Part shown: in pieces, positions 10,743-21,726 of the stretch
Layout: each line of letters begins with the position of its first letter
Position numbering within the stretch: the stretch's first letter is position 1
NCBI GenBank assembly: GCA_004802725.1
Contig: SGPM01000002.1
Span: 251,873 to 315,872 of the forward strand
DNA: 64,000 nt
Origin: Antrodiella citrinella
Lineage: Eukaryota; Basidiomycota; Agaricomycetes; Polyporales; Steccherinaceae
Direction of reading: 5' to 3'
Position numbers and translations under genes: made by a program
Notes under the pieces: model-generated
Database searches by the model: none
Told to the model about the DNA's origin: nothing
The model's input: only the letters and a program-made list of their open reading frames with translations

Positions 10743-13700
10743 CTACACATCCATCTCTGCCGCCAATTCCTTGACTCTCTCATAGACCTCTTCGTCCACT
10801 CCGAGCTCCTCCAACCGATCCCTCTCCCACAAATAATCTTGGTACAGCGCTTCCACCTCGTCAGCAGGGAGCCCCGGCCACCTCGACGCGATCTCTTCTG
10901 ACGAAGGGACTACTTTCGCTTCGGCGGGGCGGACGTGGAATTGGTCGTTGTGGAGGTTTTGCAGGACGGTGGAGAGTGCAGTGTTGCGGAAGCGGTTGTT
11001 CACCTCTTCGTCTGTGACTTCAGCAGTTTGCTGGATTCGTATCCAGCTAGAGGAGGTCGTTGGGTCAGGAAGGGTTTAGAGGAAGCGGAGCGATAGAACT
11101 TACTCGTCATGTATGTATATGCGCCTCCAGACCGTTTTGATGGCAGATCTCCGACGAGCCTCAGGCAGAAGCTGGGATCTTTTCAGTATTGGAATGCGGG
11201 AAGTCAAGATATGAAGCTCACCTGTGCTCGTGCAAGAAGGTGCAGAGCTGTAACATAGTCTTCCAGACTTCTGTCGTTATCCTTCAGACTGAGCACGTCT
11301 GCGGCGTCTTCCACTGATAACGTTTTCCCTAGTAGCATCCGCCGTGTCAGCTGCTTGAAGGACTGCAATGTCGAGCTTTACGTCAGCCGAAAGCAGACAA
11401 GGAAGATGCGAATGGGACACGCACACTCTGCAGAGCTCTTCTTTCGGCGAGTTTTGATGCCTTCCCCTTGATGATCGCCTCCACCTGTTGTTCAACTGAC
11501 TGTTTGGCGCGAATGCCAACTAACGCAGACTTGAGGTCGTCCAATAGGTTTGCATGGACGCTAACGAAGTCTAGTCCATCATGGAAGGCTATACGACCCA
11601 TATTCGTTACCGACTAGTAAGTGAAGAATACAAAAAATGTGCACGCACCATCCATAGTTTCTTCGTCGATGGGGTGAGGATCTTGCTCCTGCGCTTGAGC
11701 TAGATGCGCGAGTTTTCCAATACTGAGCATGAGCTTCACGCGAAAACGTTTAGTACTGTATGACGCTGCAAGGGACTGGGTGCACTCACATGTTGCGCCA
11801 CAAGCTCGTTGGCAACGTCAGCATTCGTCAGAAGCGACACAGAAGCAGCGTGGTATCTCCCATTCCCGATATCCTGTATCCACGAGATACTCGGACGAGG
11901 GTGGTCCGCGAAATACTGGTCCAGATAGCCACCGCTGTCCTGAGCGAACATCGTCCGTACCTCGCCTTTGCACCGTGATCAGTCCTCCATGGCCGCATGT
12001 CGGGTGAGGAAGTACGTACCATGTTCGATGTACCATTGGAAAAGCTCAGTAGTGAATGCCTCCTTGTACTTGTCAACATATGTCTGAATGCGCATCGCGT
12101 GGGGGTTGCTTTGAGGTGGGTAGACCTTGTCCTTGTGGCACAGCGATACAAGACTACGGAAGTCTCTGTAATCTTCTGCGAGCTTGAACGCGTCCGCGGC
12201 ATAACCGTTGCGTCCTGCGACGGTGTCAGACGTGCATGTACTAGGCTGACGAGGGAACTTACGAAGGATCTCTAGAATCTCAGGACGAGCAAGTCTGAAT
12301 TTGGTATCCATATCCGTCTTCTCCCTCTCATTCCCCTCCTCATCGGCCGCAGCTGGGCTACTCGGTACGTCAGTCAATTGAATCTTCTTCAGCCAATAAT
12401 CGGTATGCTTACCTCTTCAACCATTCCAGCTGCTCAGTGTAACACGAAAACAGCGCCGACGCCAATTCCGGTAGTTGTTCTTTGGCGAGAATCTTGGCAC
12501 GAGCAGGGTCGATGTCCGTTGACGGAAGCTCCACCCACTTCACAGTCGTGTCGAACAGCTCGGAGACGATGTCAATGACATGGGGAGAGCTTGTCCATGG
12601 GTGTATCATCGGTAGCTGGAGGCCGTACACGGAGAGGTTGTAATGCCTATAGCTGATGGCACATTGCAAGATTGTCTGACAGCCTGGATGTCAGATTTAA
12701 TCTGCGCATCGAGTTAGATGACGTACCAAGACGATGTTGTTTGCTTCAGACAGGCTGATCAACAAGGACTGCGCATCCGCTGTTGAGGATCTATGAACAA
12801 TCTCCATAGCAGCAGGCAATAAAGACTCGATCGAGTTGACGTAGTACTTGAAGAAGGCCCGCATGTTATCGTCAGTGTCGCTGTGTTTGCTGTTCTCCAC
12901 GAATAAGCGAACAGCTTCTGTCAGTACGCTGTGTGGATTCCCAGCCCTATATTAACGCGTAAGTAACGAGAACATACAAGGAGAAAATTGAATACACACG
13001 CAAGTGCATCATTGTGACGGAGCCACAGCTGATGCGCGGCATACAGTTTCTCTGCATCGGTAGCTAACTTTTGACGACTGCGTTGCGACATCTTGGTGAG
13101 GACAGCGTTGTCATTGATGAACTTGATGAGGAAGCTCAGTCGCTCCTTGCGAACCGACATTTGAGAATGAAGATCGAGGTTGCTGCGAACAATCGAAGGA
13201 TCGGACTGCATGACTTGAGTGCTCAGCAACTCAGCACCATTCATCAGTGCATCTTCGTCCAGATCTGGAGGGAAACTGAAGTGTAATGGGTTCTGATCAT
13301 CGTGTCAGTTTTGGGTATTTAGTCGGAGAATAGTGAAGAGTTACCTCGGTGTGTGAACCAAACAAAATAGCCTGTGTCATGGTATTCCGGACCAGATTCG
13401 CTCGGCCAGACCTGCATCCCACATAAGACAAGAACAGGAGGTTTGGTTGCAAGCACGTACTCAGGATCGAACTGGTCCACGGCGTCTTCGTCAACCCATA
13501 TTTTCATCAACGTAGCAGCGGTCAAAACCAACAAGGCGCTTTCTTCAGTCATGACACCCACACCCAGTGTTCGGTCAGTCGATGATTTGAGCTCCAGCCT
13601 GTCCATAAAGACACTCTCTGCAACAAAAGTGAATTGGTAACCTCGTAATATAAGAATGGTCGAATGGCTCACGATGTGCACACAAAGTGACCGTGTCTCC

Positions 13701-15331
13701 AAATTGTACCACAAGCACTGCGCCGTTCGCGAGGTACTTCAATCGAGGATGTGTAGGCGCGCCAGAAGTGGAGGTCTATGCCGACGAATGCAGTATCAGC
13801 TAACATAACACCAGAAAGTGAGGGGACGGTACTGACACTTTGGTAAGGTACACTCTTAACTTCCACGACTGTGAGGAACCCTGGAGTATAGGACAAGCTG
13901 ACAATAGCGTATATCCGTCGAGGTTGGGCGCCGACGTCCAGACCGCCCGCAACATCATGACCGGCGAAGGACACCAGCACTAAAAGCTCATACGAGCTGA
14001 GTTATCGGACAGTGCATGAGTGAAGGGTCAAAGAGCGAGAGTTGAGCCGTACACCTTACTTGACATATTTCAGATCGAGCAGCTCCAAGTCAAGTTCACT
14101 ATCATCTTCGGAGGCAGAAGAAAAGCGTGCTCGCAAGGACGGACGTATACGATCAGCAACATTTTCGTCCAGCTCCAGGTCTTCCCAGCCTTCCGCAGAC
14201 ATATTCCACCTTTGTATACGGAAGTCAACGAGAGCCCAGAGGTATCTGCCGTGGACGGTGGTCTTCTCGGGGCTTTCAAGCGCGACGGCATTGATGTTTC
14301 CAATCTTCCCAGAAGAGTTGTCGGTAGACCAGAACGTCGGTAGGAGACGCGACAGAGACAACGAAGATTTCTGTCGGCCAAAAGCTCGAGGAGACAGCTG
14401 GTGTCTTCCGCCCAGAGAAGTCAAAGTGAGACGGAAGAGTCTACCGGCAGAGGTCGACGCGATATACGTTTGAGTCTACCAGATTGTCAATGAATGCCAT
14501 CTGTTCTGATGCCAAATGCACTCACGTCTGCTCGAGTCAACGTAGTCACTCTTTCCTCGTCGACCAACTCCAGGGACAATGGCGTGAAATGGTCGCCACC
14601 AGCGAGACCAATACCAAGGCTGTCCCAGAACCGCACATTACCTCCAGGGGTAACCAGTATGAGTCCTGGCTCGCGGGAGGGCCCATGCGGGACGAGTGCG
14701 TGCAGCGGGGTAGACATCTGTATGGGGCTGGCATCTTGTGGGCAAGAGAAGATGTAGCAGGTAGGTGTACCCGTCAATGCCTAGGAGGTACATCAGGTAT
14801 GATGTATATGGAAGGACGAAGGGTGACTTACTTGCGTGTACTTCCACACAAAACACGTCTCGACAGATGCTACAAGCGCAAAGCCAGTCAACGTATCGAT
14901 ATCACCAGTGTACGCATCCTGATAATAGTCTTCCAACGCATAATCAACACAGAGACGCCACACGAATAAAACACGCATTTCCACGCACCTGCACTCCGGA
15001 GAACCTGCTTCACCTCCCCGGGTAAATGCGAATAGAACGTCACCTGCAACTCCGTCGACTTCGCAAACACCGTCTCCGACTTCAAGATCCTATCCATCAG
15101 CTCGCCCGTTCCGTCCACATCCATATTGCTCGAAGCGACCTCGTCCTCGTCGTGGTCCGGCACGGACGAAAGCCTGTCTCGGTCTAGGTGGGCGCGCGCT
15201 GGAGTGGCGAATCGAGACGCGGGTTTGCTGCTGGACGCACGCGGGGCGAGACGGCGCACGGGTGTCGTGCTTTGGCGGGAAAGTTGTCTTTGGACTGTCC
15301 GACGCGGCGTCGGGGGAGGAGAGAGCTCCAT
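10743..15331 (-). CDS. NUP133: Nucleoporin NUP133 (Nup84/Y-complex subunit)
   Basis: Scaffold subunit of the nuclear pore Y complex. The gene runs from ATG 15331 (MELSPPPTPRRTVQRQL) to a stop at 10743 in many exons; not every junction was traced. A disordered Ser/Arg N-terminal tail of about 65 residues carries SP/TP sites, as is usual for Cdk-phosphorylated Nup133. A beta-propeller follows, with recognisable blades such as FRIQRWNMSAEGWEDLELDE (about 14.2 kb), GLILVTPGGNVRFWDSLGIG (about 14.6 kb) and ESALLVLTAATLMKIW (about 13.5 kb). The C-terminal helical stack includes LSFLIKFINDNAVLTKMS (about 13.1 kb) and ends GLPADEVEALYQDYLWERDR. It is divergent from the PRCC-like gene, with 143 bp between start codons, and convergent with COA8. 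Confidence 0.88.
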
Positions 15332-15474
15332 CGTGTGTAGTCGACGAGGTTCAAGGACAAATGAGTCTTTGAACAAGACTTTCAGACAAGCGCGTCTTGG
15401 ATTCTGAACCGCGTCTTGATCTCGATCAACACGGACAAACAGACTCTCATACGACTCTCACCACCTTCCTCGTC
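15332..15474. promoter_or_regulatory. 143-bp bidirectional promoter between NUP133 and the PRCC-like gene
   Basis: Two start codons (15331 minus, 15475 plus) face away from each other with only 143 bp between, which must hold both promoters and both 5' UTRs. No TATA box; it has CAAC/GTC-rich sequence. Confidence 0.55.
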
Positions 15475-16888
15475 ATGCTCGGTATCGAAGGCTACGGCAG
15501 TGACAGCGACAATGGCAGCGATAACGAAGTCGCGACGCCGCAACCACCACCCAAACCCACGTCCTCACTGACAACCAAACCAGCCAAGAAATCCACATTC
15601 TCTCTCCCGGCACCCTCGTCCGGGTCTGGTCTGTCTCTCCCCGCACCCAAGAAGAGAGCACCCAAGAAAATCACCATCGGCCTACCCGAGCTGTCCAAAG
15701 ATGACGAGCTGGAAGACGACCGGCCTCCTGCGAAGAAGGCTCGTCTAGAGCCGGCGGGGAGGTCAGGCTTGCTTTCGATGCTGCCTGCTCCGAAGAACAA
15801 AGCACCGGTGCAGGCGGCGGCGGAACGGATGCTTGGAGGGGGGAGAGGACCTGGTCTGGTGTTTCATACTGCGTCTTCTGTGCGTAAAGCTACTGTGGAA
15901 GAAGTGGAAGAGGAGGGATCTTCGATACAGCATGCGGCTCCGGCAGGTGACGCATTGCTGGAGGAGGAGAAGCCGGAGGAGGAGAAGAAGCCCCAGTTTG
16001 TGGGTTTTCTGCCACCGCATCTGAGGAAAGGAAAAGCCAACGTATCGACGGAAGAGCGGTCGAATCTCGTTAGAGCTGCCCCACCTCCGAAGGTGGCACC
16101 TGCACCTGCACCTGCTGTCGACTTCTTTGGTCTAGGTATGTACAGCTCTTTCCCTTGTGCGATGGTATACTGACCATAACTCAGGCTCCACGACTGCGCC
16201 ATCCTCCTCGCGTATCGCACCACCACCACTTTCAATCCCATCCCCCTCCCTCTCTACACCAGGGCCCTCCAAACCCCTCCTCCCAACCTTCTCCTCAGCC
16301 CCCATCGTCTCCGACTTCAAACCGCCCGAACCAACCCCTCAGGATCCCTACCCAGGCTACTACCAACTCCCCTCAGGCACCTGGGCCGCCCACGACCGGC
16401 CTACTTCAAAAAGTATTACGACCGGTGGACGAAAGAGTACAACGACCACGTGCGCGCTCTGGAGAAGGGCATCGAGAAGGGGTTCGAGGGGATGGAGAGG
16501 GAGGGGGCGCAGGAGGTGGATGCGGCGAAGGAGATGGAGAGGGCGAAGGTGGAGGTGATGGAGAGGGAGGAGAAGAAGGCGTTGACGGTGGGCGCGGGCG
16601 CGGGTGCGGCGGCGCCGAAGATGAATATCAAGGTGGGTGTTCGTGTCGATAGTGTGTTCAGGATGCGGAGACTCATTTATATGTTCAGGGTGCTGCGTTG
16701 AGTGGGAGAGCGCGTGGACGGCATCAGCTGTCTACGCTGTTGTCTGAAGCTTATTCTAATCGGGAGGAGTTGGAGGAGAAGATTGCTCAAGGGAGGAAGA
16801 ACAGGAAGGAGGCAGGAAACAAATATGGTGCGCACTGGTCTGATGTTCAATCTCTTCTACATACTAACATGGAGTCTCAGGATTCTGA
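15475..16888 (+). CDS. PRCC-family nuclear/splicing-associated protein with a one-base frameshift in exon 2
   Basis: Exons 15475-16135, 16185-16632, 16689-16827 and 16881-16888; the last contains only 8 coding bases and completes the conserved C-terminal GNKYGF. The N-terminus has SDSDNGSDNEV and repeats of SLPAPSSG/LSLPAPKKRAPKK, then RPPAKKAR, an NLS-like patch. PQFVGFLPPHLRKGK and YPGYYQLPSGTWAAHD match the PRCC family, linked in animals to the spliceosome and mitotic checkpoint. After AAHD the frame is lost: the continuation AYFKKYYDRWTKEYNDHVRA is read in the next frame, and one base is missing near 16396-16399. With that base, coding length becomes a multiple of three across all four exons. 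Either a base-call error or a real mutation; everything on both sides is otherwise intact. Confidence 0.82.
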
Positions 16889-17102
16889 GCTTTGCTTGCT
16901 TCAGTCTCATATCGTACACTTGTGCTTTGCATGCCAATCAATGCATTTTATAGTCATGAGAGTATAACCTAAGGAACATGCAGCGCGATACTCAACCTAT
17001 GGACATTATAGATGAAGGCTAATAATACAGTTAGTGCTTTCCAAGTATGTTACGGCGACCGCAGTAAATGAAGAGCAAAAGATCCAGTCAAAGCACACCA
17101 AT

Positions 17103-17795
17103 CTACTTCGTAGCAGAAGAGAACTCTGTAGAAGGACGTGTTAGAGGCGCTCTAACGACGATTGAATGCAATGTTACGTACTGGTGACCGACTTGGTGCC
17201 CTCTGAGATGGCATGTTTCGCCAGCTCTCCAGGGAGGATGAGGCGCACGCTGGTCTGAATCTCACGGGAGGAGATCGTAGACTTCTTGGAGTAAGCGGCG
17301 AGCTCTGTGGGACAAACCATGTCAACTTCACGGGCCACAATGCAATCCAACGTAAAACTTACTAGATGCCTCGGTCGCAATGCGCTCGAAGATATCGTTC
17401 ACGAACGAGTTCAGGATAGCCATAGCCTTGTTGGAGATACCCGTGTCAGGGTGGACCTGCTTGAGCACTGACAACAACAACAACGACACGCTCAGCTCAC
17501 AATCCCAGCACCCCAGCATGAACGACGAGGAGCTCACCTTTGTAGATGTAAGAGCTGTAAGTCTCCTTCCTCGCCTTTCGCCTCTTCTTCTTCTCCTCGC
17601 CTCCAGCACCGCCCGAAGACGTCGTCTTTCCGCCCGACTTCTTCTCAGACTTGGGGGCCTTCGAAGCGGTCGTCGTCGTCTTGGAGGCAGGGGCCTTGCT
17701 AGCGGTGGAAACGGGCTGGAAAAACGCGTGGGATCTCGTTAAAACTCACGCGCAGTGAGCGACAGCTCGACAGGAGAACGTACTTTGGGAGCCAT
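17103..17795 (-). CDS. HTB1: Histone H2B (146 aa)
   Basis: Core nucleosomal histone. Exons on the minus strand: 17795-17784, 17715-17538, 17467-17363, 17304-17182 and 17125-17103, giving 146 residues. The first coding exon has only 12 nt (MAPK). The N-terminal tail is Lys/Thr/Ser-rich and ends [18 protein letters not shown]. The histone fold follows: [52 protein letters not shown] and [19 protein letters not shown]. The C-terminus VTKFSSATK holds the lysine ubiquitinated by Bre1 in other fungi. Four introns is many for a histone but normal in basidiomycetes. No H2A gene lies next to it, although the two are divergently paired in many fungi. Confidence 0.97.
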
Positions 17796-18148
17796 TTGAT
17801 TGGACTGGGCGAATGAGTTAGTCAACACAGCGATAGTGAAGAGTGAGTCGCTTACTGTGAGTGAGAGAAGCAAGAGGGAACTTTAGGTAGATTGAGGTCG
17901 TGGTCAAGAGGGAACAGTGGCCACTTGTCGACGCGACTTGGTTTTTGTACCAGTCAACAAAGCCACGTGACAAGTAGCCACAGACGCGTCGCGCGTGACA
18001 CGCGCTTGCGGCAACGCAGTCTTTGGCACAATTCTTTCAAGGCTTGACGACGATCCAAGAAGCGTTTGGAACGATAAAGCTCCAAGGTAAGATAGTCACG
18101 CGTTTATAAAGAAGGACTGTCATTGACGGTTCAAATGCATTGAAGGTG
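17796..18148. other. H2B upstream region
   Basis: Promoter and 5' UTR of the H2B gene plus the 3' end of HTD2. Rich in CpG-containing words such as GACGCGTCGCGCGTGACACGCG (17971-17995). No ORF. Confidence 0.45.
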
Positions 18149-19187
18149 CTACTCTACCGTGACTTTCCCAGTCATGCCCACTACACCCTCCTCGTCCGTC
18201 GCCCACATCTGGACGGTTCGCGCGTCCTCCCACGCGCCAGAGACGGTGATGGAACGGTTTACTACAAGCGGATTCTGGGCGCGATACTCAAAAGACTTCA
18301 TGACTCGTCCGGACTCATGGTATCCCAACGTCTCCAGAAACATCAACGCTGTCAGTGGTCCGTGTACCAGACGTTCTAGACCCGAAACATCAGATAACAG
18401 ACACCAACGAACAGGGATAAGAAACATACCGGGATAGCCCTCGGATTTTTGGGCATACTCCTTACTGAGGTGGATGTAGTGTCCGTTGAAGGTTAGCGCA
18501 GAGAACCGAAATAGAGTTGTTGGAGTGGGTCGATATACGAAAGAGAACGAGGGTTTTGGCAGACCGGGCACTGTACACGATCACAGTGAGTAATCTGAAA
18601 CCTGTTCAACAAACCCGCGCCTCACCTGCTCTGATGACTCTTGCATTACCGGGAGAAGAGAGGTAGACATGAGACCTCTCCTCGTCGACACAGAGTTCGC
18701 GACGTTCATTCAAGTACTGAATGTTCTGTTTCACGAACACCTTCGGCGAATCCTTGTCGAAACCTTTCTTGTCCACGGACCGGATCGTCGACACCGCGGT
18801 GGCTTTACTGCCTACCAAGAGGGGCTTGTGCCACTCTATCTTGCCGCCTGCCCACATTCTGCGCGTGAACGGCTCAGGAGGACAAAAGTCTGCGTCGGTG
18901 CCATCCGCGCGTAACGCGCACTCGGGGTTTCGTGGGTGGAAGAAGACCAGATGGTGACCGTAAGCCAGATGGTCTGTGTGTTTGGGAGCGACATACGGCT
19001 GGCGTGAACCATCGCGTGTGGGAAGAGTGATGAAGAGATTGGAGAGATGTTCCGCAGAGAGCGTGTCATGGGCGACAAGTTTCTTGTCAGAAGATATCCA
19101 TGCATCTAGGGATGCCAGAGCAGAAGACGTTACGGTTGAATGGGGCCTTCCTCGACATGACCGACTGACAACTGGGCGGACGAGCAT
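18149..19187 (-). CDS. HTD2: Mitochondrial hydroxyacyl-thioester dehydratase type 2 (HTD2-like)
   Basis: Dehydrates (R)-3-hydroxyacyl-ACP in mitochondrial type II fatty-acid synthesis, the pathway that feeds lipoic acid. Exons on the minus strand: 19187-18626, 18570-18430, then from about 18375 to the stop at 18149. The N-terminus (MLVRPVVSRSCRGRPHSTVT) is Arg/Ser-rich and fits a mitochondrial presequence. FTRRMWAGGKIEWHKPL, TLFRFSALTFNGHYIHL and VHGPLTALMFLE are family hallmarks of the hot-dog fold; the FNGH segment belongs to the dehydratase active-site helix. An upstream in-frame GTG-led extension exists but has no ATG, so 19187 is the start. Confidence 0.88.
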
Positions 19188-19877
19188 GGTCGACACTAGA
19201 CCTTGGAGATTCAGCCGGATGAACCCGGGCCTGGTGCTAAGCGATTTGCTCACCGTTTCACCTTTTCACGAGTAAAGTGAGCGAGATATGTGCACCCGAA
19301 ATGGATAGGAGAACTGGACCCACAGTGATCAGCATCTCGGACGAGATCGCGGGTTTGTGCTCGGTAATCGAAAGTGATACGAAATCACAGGCGACACGGT
19401 TGAGCAGACGGTATGTTTCGAACTTGGAAGACAGCTGTCGGGTGACTGCAGTGTAAGCGATGTCTGGCGGGGGAGAAGAGGATGAACAACAGGAAATGGG
19501 ACAATGGTTGCCAGGTTAACGTACGCGAGTTGCTTATGACCACGCAGGACAATGGAGAGGAGACCGGCGGGGGCGGCACGTTGTTACCGAGCGTTTCCCG
19601 ATTGGGAGTTGTGCCAAAAGACGAGGACCCGCCCCCTCTTGGTTTGTCTCTTCTCGTTATCACCCTCTCAAGGTGAGATCCTCATTGCCTTCATCGCCTT
19701 TTCGGGTAGCCTCTCACTCCCTTTTCAGGTGGCCCGTCTCAACTACCGCCCTCCTGCTTGGGCCATGCTCCCTCCTTACCTGCCTCTCATATAAGCTCTC
19801 CTTTCTCTCCGTCTACAATCCCCACATTCAGCTTCCCAGTAACCCAGACCCGTCTCAACAACCCCCAATCCTCAACA
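19188..19877. other. Divergent promoter region between HTD2 and the next gene
   Basis: 690 bp with no supported ORF. C/T-rich near the right end, with TATAAG at 19790 about 88 bp before the next ATG. Confidence 0.45.
19790..19795 (+). promoter_or_regulatory. Possible TATA box
   Basis: TATAAG in a CT-rich context, 88 bp upstream of the ATG at 19878. Confidence 0.35.
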
Positions 19878-20647
19878 ATGACTGCCACAATCGTATCCCC
19901 CCAGCCCCGTCGCCCGTCGACCAAACCCTCCGCGATCCCTCCTCTCTCCCCACCGCTCTACATCTCCACGGATTTGCCTCCAGTACGTTTCACCCGCTCC
20001 GTGTCTCCACCCCCTCTCTGACCCTCCATCTGCAGCGTTACGCGTCGTCCGCACTTGCCAGTCCCCCAAGACTACTCTCGCCCATCCATCTCGCAGATCC
20101 ATTGAATTATGTGAGTCGCGTCCATTATCCTTCGACAACGAGCTAAACGCGTTCACAGTTATCCAAATCTGCCGTCTCCTGTAGCCCCAAGAGGCGCAGA
20201 GGTCATGCAGCAACGTCTACTCGCGCATCGCGCCGTCGGCATGCCAATCGCACAGACTGCGCAATGAATCACGCTTCCGGCCCCTCCATGTTCGATCGTC
20301 TCTCCTGGATATCCCATCTCCAGCACGCTCCCCAATCTGTAGACATCTACGACATCGCAGACCTGTCTCTCCTACCGATCGAGCAGCCGCCAACGCTCAG
20401 CCCGTCTCACATTGGTCCTGTCCGCAGTCGCAAGTCGTCCTTGCGCTCGGATCCCATGGCTTCAGTGCCCGCGCCCGCACATCAGGACCGCGCCAGTCGC
20501 AGGAGTCACTCTATTTCCCTTCTTCCGTTTCCCGATCGGGAGGTTCTCGACCCTCGCACGCCACCTCCCTGTGATAAGCAGCTTTCGGACGACATACAAT
20601 TTCAGGACTTGCTGCCAGCCCTGCCTGTGTATGATTGCCGTCTTTGA
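19878..20647 (+). CDS. Basic Ser/Pro-rich hypothetical protein (222 aa)
   Basis: Not recognised. Three exons, 19878-19982, 20036-20110 and 20159-20647, all phase 0, with good GT-AG sites. The sequence is disordered in character: SPQPRRPSTKPS and PPLSPPLYI at the start, then CSPKRRRGHAATSTRASRRRH (trimmed here at the last residues), a strong basic nuclear-localisation-like patch around residues 66-85, and DRLSWISHLQHAPQSVDIYD. There is no known domain. The clean intron phases and the TATA-like box upstream are the main evidence that it is a real gene. It points in the same direction as SER1 downstream, with 1.08 kb between. Confidence 0.55.
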
Positions 20648-21726
20648 GTTCCATTTCTCCCACCCCCTATCGCTCGCGATCCTTGCAATTGCCGTCCTCG
20701 CATTCCTCTTGACGCTTCCCATCCAATCTCCTGCATATTTCACTCAGCAATTCGTCATCGGCCTATCGCTCTGTCATTCCGATCAAGTCTCCCGAATCAG
20801 CATCTATCGCATCTTTTCCCGGCCTATCCCACTGCACCTTCCGACACAAGGAACTCCTCTGCATCTTTCCAGCCTCCATCATATCTTCACGATGTATCAT
20901 CATGCCTTCGACCCGAACGTCAAGTGTACAACGAACGACACATCTCACGTGGTTCTCTGCCGGCCACAGTCATCTTCAACAGTTAGATGTACTCTAATGT
21001 CCCGGACATTTATTTCCTTCTGATTTATTGCCTTTTTGCTTCGTCGACCAGTAAATGGTGCTGCTCTCGGGGTGTTTGTTAATCACGTCCTCGACTAGCC
21101 TTATGCTATCCGCTTTTTCGTTCCACTTGCGTTCGATGTATTTTTGTATCAACATCAACCGTCCCTCTACGTTACACTGTACCATTGCTTTCCTTATCTC
21201 ACCAGAAGCTTTTCATCTGTTTTCCTTGCTGCTGCTCTTTCTCTGTCACTGCTCTATATGACATCGCTGCTTCCACGCACGTTTCTCTGCTTCTCTGCAA
21301 ATAAGTTGCCAGCTCGTTGTTCTGTTCTGTCGGTCGTAGCTTTCTTACTTTCTTATCTGCTGCTCTGATGTTACTTACGAGTTATGATCATAATGCGAAC
21401 GTATATATTTACTCGAACCGCTGTCCCTTGTCTGTTCGTCCTACGTCTGGTAATTGAGAGGGTTGTCCCGTCAGAGGATATATGTGGACGCTTTGGTCAT
21501 GTACAGTATGACTCGATCGATCGATTTCACAGCGCGACAAAGTTGCAGCGTGTTGGCGCACGTCCCTTGCTACAATTTGCTTGAACATACCCAAAGCCGT
21601 CTCACCTTAGGTACGGCAGTTTCACCTCAAGCCTCTCCTCCCCAGACTAACAACTGCCACTGCCATATAAATAGCTCTTCACCGATCCCCTGACCTATCG
21701 GACAACTCNATCCCACCCACCACAGC
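20648..21726. other. Intergenic region upstream of SER1
   Basis: About 1.08 kb of T/C-rich sequence with no supported gene; overlapping ORFs are low-complexity and lack start context. It holds the 3' UTR of the previous gene and the SER1 promoter. One unresolved base (N) is at 21709. Confidence 0.55.
21666..21673 (+). promoter_or_regulatory. TATA box of SER1
   Basis: TATAAATA, 54 bp before the SER1 start codon. Confidence 0.6.

Noticed and set aside
20412..21023. Plus-strand 203-codon frame
   Set aside because: Overlaps the spliced 222-aa gene in another frame and continues into T/C-rich 3' sequence; shadow.
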